In this document: positions 34,800-43,502 of the stretch, piece by piece
How the letters are laid out: each line of letters opens with the position of its first letter
Numbering within the stretch: position 1 is the first letter of the stretch
Origin: Enemella dayhoffiae
GTDB lineage: Bacteria > Actinomycetota > Actinomycetes > Propionibacteriales > Propionibacteriaceae
Assembly (NCBI RefSeq): GCF_002250625.1
Contig: NZ_NMVQ01000001.1
Coordinates: forward strand, 248,001-312,000
Direction of reading: 5' to 3'
Length of the DNA stretch: 64,000 nt
Notes under the pieces: generated by a model
The model's input: the letters and a program-made list of their open reading frames with translations, nothing else
Told to the model about the DNA's origin: nothing
The model's database searches: none
Program-made: the position numbers and the translations under genes

Positions 34800-36266
34800 A
34801 TGGAAAAACCGTCGGCTGCCCCATCCGCGCCCCCTGGCCGCACGGTCGGCGGGCCGCGCGACGCGGTGGTGGTCGGCAGCGGACCCAACGGGCTGGCTGC
34901 CGCAATCACCCTGGCCCTGGCCGGGGTAAGGGTGCGGGTGCTGGAGGCCGCCGACACCGCCGGCGGCGGGGCCCGCTCGGACGAGCTGACCGTGCCGGGG
35001 CTGCTGCACGACACCTGCTCGGCGGTACACCCCACCGGCGCCACCTCCCCGGCCCTGCGGCCCGGCGGCTCGCTGGGGCTGACCGGTCTGGAGTGGACAC
35101 ACCCGGAGATTGCGCTGGCGCACGTGCTGGACGACGGAGACGGGGCGGTGCTGTACGCCGACCTGGCCGCCACCGCGGACGTCCTCGGCGCCGACGGGGC
35201 CGCCTGGACCGGACTGTTCGGCCCGCTGGCCGAACGCTTCGACCAACTCGCCGAGGACGTCTATCGCCCGGTGCTGCACCCGCCGCGGCACCCGGCACTG
35301 CTGACCCGGTTCGGGGCCGCGGCGGCGACCCCGGCGACCGCACTCGCCCGACTGTGGCGCCGCCCGCGCACCCGTGCGCTGTGGGCCGGGATCGCCGCGC
35401 ACGCGATGAGCTCGCTGCAGATCCCGTTCTCCAGCGCAGCCGGGTTGCTGATCGCCACCGCCGGGCACCGCGGCGGCTGGCCGGTCGCGGTCGGTGGGTC
35501 CCAGGCGATCACCGACGCGCTGCTGCGACGGCTGGGCGAGCTCGGCGGGGTGGTCGAGACCGGCTGCCGGGTGGACAGCCTGGCCGAACTGGACGCGGAA
35601 CTGGTGCTGCTCGACACCGCCCCTTCGGCGGCCTTGCGGCTGCTCGGCGACCGGCTGCCAGGGCCGGTCGCCCGGGCGTACCGGCGGTTCCGGCCCGGCC
35701 CTGCGGCGTACAAGGTGGATCTGGCGGTGCGCGGCGGGGTGCCGTGGCGGCTGCCCGAGGCCCGCCGGGCCGGCACCGTGCACGTCGGCGGCAGCCTGGC
35801 CGAGGTCGCCGCTGCGGAGGGCCTGGTCGCGCGCGGGCGGCTGCCGCGGGAGCCGTTCGTGCTGGTGGCCCAGCAATACCTGGCCGACCCGTCGCGGTCG
35901 GTGGGCGAGTTGCACCCGGTCTGGGCGTACGCCCATGTGCCGAACGGGTTCTCCGGGGATGCGACCAACCTGGTGCTGGCGCGGATCGAGCAGTATGCCC
36001 CCGGGTTCACCGAGCGGGTGGTGGCGAGTCACGTCACGGGTCCGGCGGATCTGCAACGGCACAACGCGAACTACGTCGGCGGCGACATCGGTGCCGGCGC
36101 CTCGGCCGGGTGGCAGCTGCTCTTCCGGCCGCGTTTCTCGGTGAATCCTTACGCCACCGGGGTACCCGGGGTCCATCTGTGCTCGGCCTCGACCCCGCCC
36201 GGTCCTGGCGTGCACGGGATGTGCGGGGTACGCGCGGCCGAGGCGGCGCTGGCGGCCGCGTCGTGA
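34800..36266 (+). CDS. Phytoene-desaturase-like NAD(P)/FAD oxidoreductase
   Basis: 488 residues. The dinucleotide site AVVVGSGPNGLAAAITLALAGVRVRVLEA starts near residue 22 and GGGARSDELTVPGLLHDTCSAVHP follows; the C-terminal motif PGVHLCSASTPPGPGVHGMCG matches the CrtI/COG1233 superfamily. Whether it desaturates a carotenoid or another lipid cannot be told, and no crt genes are nearby. AAGGAGG precedes ATG 34800. The stop overlaps the GTG of the DUF998 remnant. Confidence 0.85.
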   Translation: MEKPSAAPSAPPGRTVGGPRDAVVVGSGPNGLAAAITLALAGVRVRVLEAADTAGGGARSDELTVPGLLHDTCSAVHPTGATSPALRPGGSLGLTGLEWTHPEIALAHVLDDGDGAVLYADLAATADVLGADGAAWTGLFGPLAERFDQLAEDVYRPVLHPPRHPALLTRFGAAAATPATALARLWRRPRTRALWAGIAAHAMSSLQIPFSSAAGLLIATAGHRGGWPVAVGGSQAITDALLRRLGELGGVVETGCRVDSLAELDAELVLLDTAPSAALRLLGDRLPGPVARAYRRFRPGPAAYKVDLAVRGGVPWRLPEARRAGTVHVGGSLAEVAAAEGLVARGRLPREPFVLVAQQYLADPSRSVGELHPVWAYAHVPNGFSGDATNLVLARIEQYAPGFTERVVASHVTGPADLQRHNANYVGGDIGAGASAGWQLLFRPRFSVNPYATGVPGVHLCSASTPPGPGVHGMCGVRAAEAALAAAS

Positions 36267-36829
36267 TCGAGCAGCCCGAGGACGCCCCGATCCACCCCTG
36301 GCGTCTGCTGGCGCTGGGGAGACTCCTCTATTCGGCCTGGACGCTGGCCTCCCTGCTCACCCCGGAACTGTTCGACGCGCGGATCTCCTATGTCAGCGAG
36401 CTTTCCGCTCGGGATCATCCGTTCTCGTTGCTGCACCGCTCGGCCGATGCGCTGGCGGGCGCGGGCGTCGGATTCGTTGCCTGGCGGGTGGCCACGCTGC
36501 CTTGACCGCTGCGGTTGCCGGTGCACACGATGACCAGCTCGGCCGCCGGAATGCTTCTGCTGGTGGCGATCGCGGCACTCACCTCGGCGGCGCGCCGAGC
36601 GATCAGACTTCACGGGAGCACCCGTCGGCTCGGCTGGGTGCTGGTGCTCAGCGGGGTGATCGGCGTGCTCGCGACCGGGGTGATGCTCTATGAGATCTGG
36701 GTGAGCACCTTGCTCGGCCCCGACGACACCACGCTCGGATGAGCGCTACGGACGCAGCCCGCGGCCGCCTCGGTGTGGCTGATCGCGCTGGCGCTCACGG
36801 TGCGCGCGGTCTGGCGCAGGGACGACTGA
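36263..36829 (+). pseudogene. DUF998 family membrane protein, multiply broken
   Basis: A GTG start overlapping the previous stop (GTGA) opens LGRLLYSAWTLASLLTPELF and ISYVSELSARDHPFSLLHR, typical of DUF998, but the frame stops at 36503-36505. Further helices appear in another frame (MTSSAAGMLLLVAIAAL, LGWVLVLSGVIGVLATGVML, to 36742) and the last helix in a third (SVWLIALALTVRAVWRRDD, stop 36827-36829). The central Cys-containing segment is absent. At least one deletion and two shifts. Confidence 0.7.
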
Positions 36830-36885
36830 CTCGACTCGAAAGTCCGGGTGGCATAGTGGGGGCTCCAACGCCGACAGGAGGCATC

Positions 36886-37461
36886 ATGGCCACCGATCGA
36901 TCCAGTCAGAGCCCGTTGACCCCGTTCCTGCAGAAGCTGGAAAACCTGCGTGGGCTGGACAGCGCCGTGGACGCCGCCGGGCCGGTGATGGCTGCGGTGA
37001 CCGCCAACCCGGTCGTCAAGAACGCGTTGCAGGGTGGCTGGTTGAGTCACGCCCTGCACCCGCTGCTGGTCCAGGTGCCGATCGGCGCCTGGCTCTCCGC
37101 CCTGGTGCTCGACGTGAGCGGGACCGACGACGAGGGGCGGTCGGCGCAGTTGCTGACCGCTCTCGGGCTGGCCCTGGCCGCACCGTCGGCGCTCAGCGGC
37201 TGGGCCGAACTGGCCGAGGCGGGCCCGCGCGAGAAGCGGGTCGGGGTCGTGCACGCGGCCGCCAACGGCGCCGGGATCCTGCTGCAGGCGGCGGCCTGGA
37301 GCGCCCGTCGCGGCGGGCATCGCGGCACCGCCCGCGCCCTGGCGGCTACCTCGATGACGTTGATCGGCGCTGCCGGATTCCTCGGCGGTCACCTGGCGGT
37401 GGCCCGCGAGGTGGGCACCCGCGATCCGGCCTTCGGCCGGGCGCCCCAACACCTTGGCTGA
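36886..37461 (+). CDS. DUF2231 membrane protein
   Basis: 191 residues. After a polar N-terminus come HALHPLLVQVPIGAWLSALVLDVSG and three more helices, the DUF2231 four-helix pattern with conserved His/Pro. Function unknown; some relatives bind haem-like cofactors. CAGGAGG precedes ATG 36886. Convergent with the MFS remnant, 5 nt between the two stops. Confidence 0.8.
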   Translation: MATDRSSQSPLTPFLQKLENLRGLDSAVDAAGPVMAAVTANPVVKNALQGGWLSHALHPLLVQVPIGAWLSALVLDVSGTDDEGRSAQLLTALGLALAAPSALSGWAELAEAGPREKRVGVVHAAANGAGILLQAAAWSARRGGHRGTARALAATSMTLIGAAGFLGGHLAVAREVGTRDPAFGRAPQHLG

Positions 37462-37466
37462 ACGAT

Positions 37467-38190
37467 TCACTGCTTCACCCGCGCGAGTCGCGGTGGCAGC
37501 GTACGCACGCCCGCGATCGCCATCACCGTGACGATCGCGGCCAGTACGCCGAAGGCGACGCGCAGCGCCCAGCGTGCACCGAGCCGGTCGATCACCAGGT
37601 CAACCAGCGGCATGGTGGCCAGCATCGCGAGGATCATCGGCAGCTGCGCCACTCCGGCGCGCAGCGGACTCCGGCCCCAGGCGTACTGGAACAGTTGTGC
37701 GCTGGCGAAAGTGACCCCGACCAGCGGCACCATCACCGAGGTCTGCAGCACGGCACTGCCGCGCACCGTGGGCAGCATCGCGAGCGACAGGTCAAGCATC
37801 GGTTCGGCAGCGGTCCGTTCCCGGATCACGAACGCCAGCAGGGAAATCAGCGCCCCATGGCACAGGCCAGGGTGGTGGTGGCACGCCAGCCGTGCTCGAC
37901 GGCCAGGGTCAGCGCGAGGAACCCGAGCGCCAAAGTCGTCACACTGAGCAGTGCGCCCGGCAGGTCCACCGATCCGGCGCGCAGCTCGACCGAGTCGTCG
38001 GCCTGGACGCCGAGACGGACGCCCAGCCAGGCCACCAGCGAAGGCGCCGCTGACCGCCCGGACCGCGATCAGCGCCGGCGCCGAGTGCACCCAGAGCACG
38101 GCCAGGCCGGCCAGGCCGAAACCGACAAGCCCCCACAGCAGCATCCGACGTCGGCCGAACCGGTCGCCGAGCAGTTCCTGTCCGGCCTCG
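37467..38190 (-). pseudogene. MFS drug-transporter remnant (DHA2/EmrB-like)
   Basis: Fragments of a 14-helix drug:H+ antiporter: motif A GDRFGRRRMLLWG, then LDLPGALLSV-like DLPGALLSVTTLALGFLALT in a second frame, and RTAAEPMLDLSLAM to VAQLPMILAM back in the first. The first two helices, helices 4-6 and the C-terminal half are missing, with frame changes near 38040 and 37855. Clearly non-functional. Confidence 0.8.
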
Positions 38191-38240
38191 ACCTGCTGTT
38201 GATCGGCCTGCGCGACCGGGCCACGCAGCGCTGAGGACGC

Positions 38241-39104
38241 TCAGGACGGCTGGGCGTACCGCTCGCGCAATCTCTGCTGGTACGCCCGATCCGCCGGCTC
38301 GGCGGGGGTGTGGCAGCCCGCGCCGGACTTGGCGCCGAGCTTTCCGGCGGCGACCAGGTCATTGAGCCAGGTCGGATCGGTGGCGGCGTCGAGGTCGGGC
38401 CAGAGGCGCTCGCAGACCGCCTTGAAGATGTCCAGCCCGCCGAGGTCGGCGATGCGGAACGGCCCGGCGAGCGACCAGCGTACGCCGAGCGAGGCGGTCA
38501 TCACCTGGTCCAGACCGGCCACGTCCACCACCCCCGTTTCGACCAGGTGGATCGCCTCGCGCAGCACGGCCGCCTGCAACCGGTTGGCGACGAACCCGGG
38601 AATTTCCCGGCGTAGTCGAACGACCGTCTTGCCGGCCGCGGCAAGCAGCTCCTCAACCGCATCCATGATCGCGGGATCGGTGTCTGCACAGGGAACCAGC
38701 TCGACCAGCGGCACCACGGTGGCCGGGTTGAAGAAGTGCGCCACCAGCACCTTGGCCGGATCGGCGGCGTACGGCGCCAGCTCACCGGGGGTGAACGTGG
38801 AGGAGTTGGACGCGATCACCGCCTCGGGGGCGAGCTCGGCGAGCCCGCGCAGCAACTCGGCCTTGACCTCGAGGTCCTCGCTGACCGCCTCCAGCACCAG
38901 CCCGGCGCCGGTGACCGCCTCGGCCAGCGAGTCGGTGCCGGTGAGCCCGCGCAGCCCGAGACGGTCAGCCACTTCGGCGGCCGCCCCGGGTCGCACGTCG
39001 ACCAGGCGTACCTCGTTGCCGGCCCGGGCGAGCACCTCCGCAATCCCCGCCCCCATCAACCCGGCTCCGACCACCGCGATCGGCGTCACGTGCTGCTCGC
39101 TCAT
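38241..39104 (-). CDS. 3-hydroxyacyl-CoA dehydrogenase
   Basis: 287 residues, the usual length for the monofunctional enzyme. NAD site VVGAGLMGAGIAEVLARAGNEVRLVD at residues 10-35, SNSSTFTP, catalytic His in HFFNPATVVPLVELV, and the C-terminal helical dimer domain starting GFVANRLQAAVLREA. It oxidises 3-hydroxyacyl-CoA to 3-oxoacyl-CoA in fatty-acid or butyrate-type metabolism; substrate length is unknown. ATG at 39102-39104, AAAGGA upstream. Divergent from the TfoX-like gene. Confidence 0.9.
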   Translation of the reverse strand: MSEQHVTPIAVVGAGLMGAGIAEVLARAGNEVRLVDVRPGAAAEVADRLGLRGLTGTDSLAEAVTGAGLVLEAVSEDLEVKAELLRGLAELAPEAVIASNSSTFTPGELAPYAADPAKVLVAHFFNPATVVPLVELVPCADTDPAIMDAVEELLAAAGKTVVRLRREIPGFVANRLQAAVLREAIHLVETGVVDVAGLDQVMTASLGVRWSLAGPFRIADLGGLDIFKAVCERLWPDLDAATDPTWLNDLVAAGKLGAKSGAGCHTPAEPADRAYQQRLRERYAQPS

Positions 39105-39173
39105 CCGCACATCCTTTCCTCGCGGTCCATCCTGCCTCGTTCCCTCGCGCCCGTTGGCACGGGATACTGCAGC

Positions 39174-39536
39174 ATGGCGTACGACGAGGAAATGGCCGAG
39201 CGCATGCGCGCGGCGGTGAGCGAGGAGCCGAATGTCACCGAGCTGAAGATGTTCGGTGGTCTGGCCTTCCTGATCAATGGAAACATGGCGGCGTGCGCGG
39301 CCAACGCCGGCACGCTGATGCTGCGAGTGCCCCCGGATTCCGGGGGCGAGCTTGCCGAGCAACCCGGGGTCGAGCCGGTGGAGATGCAGGGCCGGCTGAT
39401 GACGGGCTGGCTCTACGTCAGCCCCGAGCTGCTGGAGACCGAGGAGTCGCTTGGCCGGTGGCTCCAGCTCGGAGTCGAATACGCCCGGTCCCTGCCACCG
39501 AAGGTGCGCAGGCCCGGCAGCAGAGCCGGCCGCTGA
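39174..39536 (+). CDS. TfoX N-terminal domain protein
   Basis: 120 residues matching the TfoX/Sxy N-terminal domain: MRAAVSEEPNVTELKMFGGLAFLINGNMAA, then GWLYVSPE and a basic end. In gamma-proteobacteria TfoX controls competence, but stand-alone actinobacterial members have no known role. It shares a 69-nt spacer with the divergent dehydrogenase. An imperfect CCCG...CGGG hairpin lies in that spacer. Confidence 0.82.
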   Translation: MAYDEEMAERMRAAVSEEPNVTELKMFGGLAFLINGNMAACAANAGTLMLRVPPDSGGELAEQPGVEPVEMQGRLMTGWLYVSPELLETEESLGRWLQLGVEYARSLPPKVRRPGSRAGR

Positions 39537-39540
39537 ACGG

Positions 39541-39921
39541 TCAGCCGCCCCAGCTCGCGAAGCAGAACGGGTGGCCCGCCGGATCGAGCAGCACCACCCA
39601 CTTGCCGTCGGCGTCCTCCGGCTGCGGATCGGCCAGCGTGGCGCCGAGCTCCTGGGCGCGCCGGCTCGCCGCCTCGACGTCACTCGCGTCGAGGTCGAAG
39701 TGGAACTGCTTGTCCCCGGTGTTGGGCCAGGCGGGCCGCCGATAGTCGGGGGTCTCACCGAACCCGAGGGTGGTGCCACCCGGAGTGGTGACCATCGCGT
39801 ACCCGCCCTCGTCGTGGGTGATCTGCCCGCCCAGCAGGGCGGACCAGAAGGTGGCCATCGCGTGGGCGTCGTCGCAATCGAGGGTGACCATCGCCAGCCT
39901 GAAACTCGTGTCGCTCGTCAT
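39541..39921 (-). CDS. VOC (glyoxalase-like) family protein
   Basis: 126 residues with the paired beta-alpha-beta-beta-beta modules of the vicinal oxygen chelate fold: AMVTLDCDDAHAMATFWSALLGGQI, HFDLDASDVEAASRRAQELGAT and VLLDPAGHPFCFA. Could be a bleomycin-type binding protein or a glyoxalase relative; the ligand is unknown. Its start is at 39919-39921. Confidence 0.82.
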   Translation of the reverse strand: MTSDTSFRLAMVTLDCDDAHAMATFWSALLGGQITHDEGGYAMVTTPGGTTLGFGETPDYRRPAWPNTGDKQFHFDLDASDVEAASRRAQELGATLADPQPEDADGKWVVLLDPAGHPFCFASWGG

Positions 39922-40073
39922 GCCAGCAACGCTAGGGCGCGGCCAGGCGGCCCGTCTTGAACAAATCGGACATCCACCGCCTGCCCGGTGCCGTGCCAGT
40001 CAGCGGCTGGCCCGGCGAGCAGCCCCTTCGGCGTGAGCCCGCACACCGAGCAGCTCGGTAACGATCCCACACC

Positions 40074-40151
40074 CCCGCTCACGCTTATCGCCCTGCATTC
40101 ACGCGCCCCCAATTGGGAGCGCGGGACAATTGACCGATAAGCGTGAGCGGG
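40074..40151. terminator. Long nested inverted repeat after xthA
   Basis: Perfect 17-bp arms (40074-40090 with 40135-40151) enclose a second imperfect palindrome (40102-40123, centre CCCAATTGGG). It begins 5 nt beyond the xthA stop. Same design and size range as the elements at 55516-55604 and 60179-60269, without shared sequence. Probably a strong terminator or a small palindromic element; the rest of the 235-nt gap shows no gene. Confidence 0.6.
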
Positions 40152-40156
40152 AGGGG

Positions 40157-41011
40157 TCAGCGGGACTGGGGGAGCTTCCTGGTCCGGCCGGGGTTGGACG
40201 GGGGCGGGACGACGGGGCCGAGGTCGCCGTCCGGGGCGGTGTCAAGGTCGACGATCACCGGGGCGTGATCGCTCGGGCCCTTTCCCTTGCGGGCCTGACG
40301 ATCCACCCAGGCGGCGGCGACCCGCGCGGCGACCGGTTCGCTGGCCAGGATCAGGTCGATCCGCATGCCGAGGTCCTGGTGGAACATGCCGGCGCGATAG
40401 TCCCAGTAGGAGAACACCCGCTCGCTCGGCCAGCGACGGCGTACCACGTCGATCAGCCCGGCACCCTCGATCCCCTGCAGAGCAGCCCTTTCCGGCACCG
40501 TGACGTGGGTGTGGCCGACGTAGGCGGCGGGGTCGAACACGTCGACATCGGCCGGGGCGATGTTCACGTCGCCGCAGACGACCTGATCTGCCGGTCCCGC
40601 CGCCACGAACTCCCGCAGTGCGCCCAACCACTCCAGCTTGTAGCGGTAGTGATCCGAGTCGACCTCGCGCCCGTTGGGGACGTAGACCGAGGTGACGCGT
40701 ATGCCGTCGCAGGTCGCGGTGAGCGCGCGGGCCTCCGGTTCGGGAAAGCCGGGCATGTCGGGGAAGCCGACCTGGACGTCGGTGAGCCCGACCCGGGAGA
40801 GGATCGCGACCCCGTTCCACTGGGCCTGGCCGACGGTGGCGCAGGTGTAGCCGCGCTCGGCCAGCGGCCCTTCGAGCAGCTCGGCGAACTTGTCCTCGCT
40901 CAGCTTGGTCTCCTGCAGGCACACCACGTCCGGCACTCGTTCGTCCAGCCAGGGCAGCAATCGCGGCAGCCGCTGCTTGACCGAGTTGACGTTCCAGGTG
41001 ACGATTCGCAC
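40157..41011 (-). CDS. xthA: Exodeoxyribonuclease III / AP endonuclease
   Basis: 284 residues of the endonuclease/exonuclease/phosphatase fold. Active-site blocks: MRIVTWNVNSVKQRL, VVCLQETKLS (Glu metal ligand), VYVPNGREVDSD, CGDVNIAPADVDV and GPSDHAPVIVDL (Asp-His pair). It cuts at abasic sites and degrades 3' ends in base excision repair. The start ATG is at 41009-41011. Confidence 0.93.
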   Translation of the reverse strand: MRIVTWNVNSVKQRLPRLLPWLDERVPDVVCLQETKLSEDKFAELLEGPLAERGYTCATVGQAQWNGVAILSRVGLTDVQVGFPDMPGFPEPEARALTATCDGIRVTSVYVPNGREVDSDHYRYKLEWLGALREFVAAGPADQVVCGDVNIAPADVDVFDPAAYVGHTHVTVPERAALQGIEGAGLIDVVRRRWPSERVFSYWDYRAGMFHQDLGMRIDLILASEPVAARVAAAWVDRQARKGKGPSDHAPVIVDLDTAPDGDLGPVVPPPSNPGRTRKLPQSR

Positions 41012-41042
41012 GGGCTCAGCCTAGTCGGCGAGGACGCGCCCT

Positions 41043-41564
41043 TCAGAGGCGTACGGTGGCCTCGATCTGGACGGCGTCGGCCACCTTCAGCGCCCCCATC
41101 ATCGCGCTGTAGGGCTTGATCCGGAACTGGCTCTGCACGATGGTGCCGGTCAGCCGATAGCCGTCGCCGGTACGCTCGACCGCCAGCTCGAGCGGGCGGG
41201 TGACGCCGTTCAGGGTCGCCTCGCCGCGGACCGTGCCCCGCTCCAGGTCGCCGGTGACCTCAGAGGCGGTGAACGTCAGTTGCCCCTCGCCCAGCGACCC
41301 GGCGGCGTTGCGCTCGATCGTCTTCCGGTCGGAGGCGGACACCTCCTTCGCACCGCCGGCACTGTCGCGAACGCTGATCGAGTCGAGGTCGGCGGTCGCG
41401 CTCAGCGTGCAGTCGGCCGCGGCTTCGGCCAGGCCGAGGGTGGCCCGCCAGCGGCCGACCGCCAGGGTGAGGTCGTGGCCCATCCGGGCCATCGCGCCCT
41501 CGCAGCCGGTCCGCACCAGCAGTTCGCCGTCGGCCGGGGTCAGCTCCCGGGTCTGTGTGCTCAT
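41043..41564 (-). CDS. YceI family protein
   Basis: 173 residues with the YceI lipocalin-like pattern: GHDLTLAVGRWRATL, TATADLDSISV, EVTGDLERGTVRGEATLNGVTRPLEL. It lacks a signal peptide, so unlike E. coli YceI it would act in the cytoplasm. Binds an isoprenoid or other amphiphile in known members; the role here is unknown. It lies 31 nt upstream of xthA on the same strand. Confidence 0.83.
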   Translation of the reverse strand: MSTQTRELTPADGELLVRTGCEGAMARMGHDLTLAVGRWRATLGLAEAAADCTLSATADLDSISVRDSAGGAKEVSASDRKTIERNAAGSLGEGQLTFTASEVTGDLERGTVRGEATLNGVTRPLELAVERTGDGYRLTGTIVQSQFRIKPYSAMMGALKVADAVQIEATVRL

Positions 41565-41613
41565 GGCCCCATCCTGCCAACCCCGGCCACACCACGCGGG
41601 CGGGGCCGGCGGG

Positions 41614-41926
41614 TCAGGCGGCGACCGTGTGCCCGGCCAGGTGCCGGTCGTCCCCGGTCAGCGCGGCGAGCACCCGGCGTACGCCCGCAGCCTCCGCGGC
41701 ACGGTTCTGCCGCTCCAGGGTGCGGGCGAGCAGCAGGGTGGCGTACTCGTCGGTCGGGTCCTGCTCCAGCAGCACCCGCAGCTCCCGCTCGGCCTTGCCC
41801 AGCGCGGCGCGGTGGTAGTGGCAACGGGCCAGTTATTCCCGGGCGTCGCGGTTGCCGGGTTCGGTCTCGAGCAGTTCGGCGAAACGGGCCGCCGCGTCGC
41901 GATAGTTGCGTTCGGCCGAGGTCAGT
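41614..41926 (-). pseudogene. Tetratricopeptide-repeat protein with internal stop
   Basis: The minus frame reads TSAERNYRDAAARFAELLET, then DARE followed by TAA, then LARCHYHRAALGKAERELRVLLEQD and TLLLARTLERQNRAAEA to a stop at 41614. Two TPR-like helix pairs are split by the in-frame TAA near 41833 and no start codon is present upstream, where the frame meets the DUF808 stop. Short actinobacterial TPR proteins of this type are about 120 residues. Confidence 0.65.
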
Positions 41927-42950
41927 GGCCCTGCGCGTCGCCCCCGTCGGCCGGATGGGACCCCGTCGGGCGATCCGCGGCCCGGGCGTCACCGTGGCCG
42001 GTCCCGTCACCGTGACCGACCTCGTGTTCCGCGCCGTGCTCCTTGCCGTGCCCCTTCTTCCCGAAGGGCAGCAGATGCATCACCAGCACCACGACGGCAC
42101 CCACCAGCAGGCCGATGATCGCCGAGCAGATGGTGTTCACCAGCCACCCGAGGAAGGGCCCCAGCACCGCGACGTAGGCGACCGGCTCCTCCAGGTGGTG
42201 CACCAGGTTGTATGGGGTCTTCCAGCCGAGGTCCTTGGCGCCGACGAGCAGGATGTGGCCACCGACCCACAGCATCGCGGCGATCCCGACCGTGGACAGA
42301 AAACTGAGCACCTTCGGCATGGCCGCGACCAGGAACCGCCCCATCCGCTGGGCGCCGGGCGACTCCCGCTCGGTCAGATGCAGCCCGATGTCGTCCATCT
42401 TCACGATCAGGGCGACGACGCCATAGACCAGGGCGGTGATGAAGATCGCCACGATGACCAAGGTGATCGCCCGCGGCCAGAACGGCTGGTTGGCGACCTG
42501 GTTGAGCGAGATCACCATGATCTCGGCGGACAGGATGAAGTCGGTGGTGATCGCCCCGCGCACCATCTTCTTCTCGTGTTCCGGCCCCAGCTCGATCACC
42601 GGCTGGGCGTCCTCGCCCTTGCCGTGCCCGCTGACCGCCTCCCAGATCTTCTCGGCCCCCTCGAAACACAGATAGGTGCCACCCAGCATCAGGATCGGCG
42701 TGAGCAGCCACGGCACGAACTGGCTGAGCAGCAGGGCCACCGGGAGGATGAAGATCAGCTTGTTGCGCAGCGAACCGACGGCGATCTTCCAGATGATCGG
42801 CAGTTCCCGCGCCGGGCTGAACCCGTGCACATAGCGCGGGGTCACCGCGGTGTCGTCGACCACCACGCCCGCGGCCTTGCCGGCGGCGCTGCTGGTCAGC
42901 TTGGCGATCACGGCCACGTCGTCGAGCAGAGCGGCGAGTCCACCAGCCAT
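41922..42950 (-). CDS. DUF808 family inner-membrane protein (YedI-like)
   Basis: 342 residues. Starts with the DUF808 signature GGLAALLDDVAVIAKLTSSAAGKAAGVV, continues with DDTAVTPRYVHGFSPARELPI and has about seven helices; the C-terminal tail is His/Gly/Asp-rich and variable. Function unknown. ATG at 42948-42950. The 184 nt up to the divergent ArsR gene hold one hairpin and an operator but no gene. Confidence 0.87.
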   Translation of the reverse strand: MAGGLAALLDDVAVIAKLTSSAAGKAAGVVVDDTAVTPRYVHGFSPARELPIIWKIAVGSLRNKLIFILPVALLLSQFVPWLLTPILMLGGTYLCFEGAEKIWEAVSGHGKGEDAQPVIELGPEHEKKMVRGAITTDFILSAEIMVISLNQVANQPFWPRAITLVIVAIFITALVYGVVALIVKMDDIGLHLTERESPGAQRMGRFLVAAMPKVLSFLSTVGIAAMLWVGGHILLVGAKDLGWKTPYNLVHHLEEPVAYVAVLGPFLGWLVNTICSAIIGLLVGAVVVLVMHLLPFGKKGHGKEHGAEHEVGHGDGTGHGDARAADRPTGSHPADGGDAQGH

Positions 42951-43045
42951 GAATCCTCCAGGTCACTTGGTCAGATCGTCGGCACAGCCTATCGGCCGCT
43001 CAGGTCCGGGCCGATCACCAGCACCCGCACCCCGAGCTGCTCAAT

Positions 43046-43065
43046 GCCCCCGATACATCGGGGGC
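43046..43065. repeat. Short perfect GC hairpin between divergent genes
   Basis: GCCCCCGAT / ATCGGGGGC arms with a 2-nt gap, lying between the divergent DUF808 and ArsR genes. A terminator is not expected here; it could be a leftover terminator or a regulatory hairpin. Confidence 0.35.
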
Positions 43066-43105
43066 GCGGCACGGCTCAGGGCAAGGAACCGGCACCCTTG
43101 AAAAC

Positions 43106-43125
43106 ATACAACTGCTCGGTTGTAT
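43106..43125. promoter_or_regulatory. ArsR-type operator overlapping the promoter
   Basis: Perfect inverted repeat ATACAAC-N6-GTTGTAT ending 10 nt before the ArsR-family ATG. The right arm runs into TATATT (43123-43128), a likely -10 box, and the short distance to the ATG suggests a very short leader. This fits autorepression by the adjacent regulator. Confidence 0.65.
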
Positions 43126-43134
43126 ATTAGGGAC

Positions 43135-43500
43135 ATGGCCGAAGCCGATGACCTCGCGGATGCGTGGTTCCACGCGCTCGCCGACCGGACCAGACGAGAC
43201 ATCCTGCGTCGGGCCCTGGCCGGGGAGCACTCGGTCTCCGCTCTGGCAGAGCACTACGAGATGAGCTTCGCCGCGGTGCAGAAGCACGTGGCGGTGCTGG
43301 AGCGGGCAGGACTGTTGACCAAGCGGCGCCGGGGTCGGGAGGCCCTGGCCAGCGGCGACGTGACCGTCGTGCGCTCGGTGAACGCCCTGCTGAACGAACT
43401 CGAGGCGGTCTGGCGTGGCCGGATCGCCCGCATCGACGAGTTGCTCGCCGAACCCGGTGAACAACCGAACGCACCATCTCCCAGCACGAAAGAGGAATGA
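43135..43500 (+). CDS. ArsR-family winged-helix regulator
   Basis: 121 residues: WFHALADRTRRDILRRALAGEHSVSALAEHYEMSFAAVQKHVAVLERAGLL is a clear ArsR helix-turn-helix. No metal-binding Cys motif is present, so it belongs to the SRPBCC-linked subgroup. ATG 43135 is preferred over the upstream frame start at 43120, which would fall inside the operator. Followed immediately by an SRPBCC gene. Confidence 0.87.
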   Translation: MAEADDLADAWFHALADRTRRDILRRALAGEHSVSALAEHYEMSFAAVQKHVAVLERAGLLTKRRRGREALASGDVTVVRSVNALLNELEAVWRGRIARIDELLAEPGEQPNAPSPSTKEE

Positions 43501-43502
43501 TC

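Noticed and set aside
43046-43065. Transcription terminator
   Set aside because: It lies between divergent gene starts and lacks a following T-run; kept only as an unexplained hairpin.
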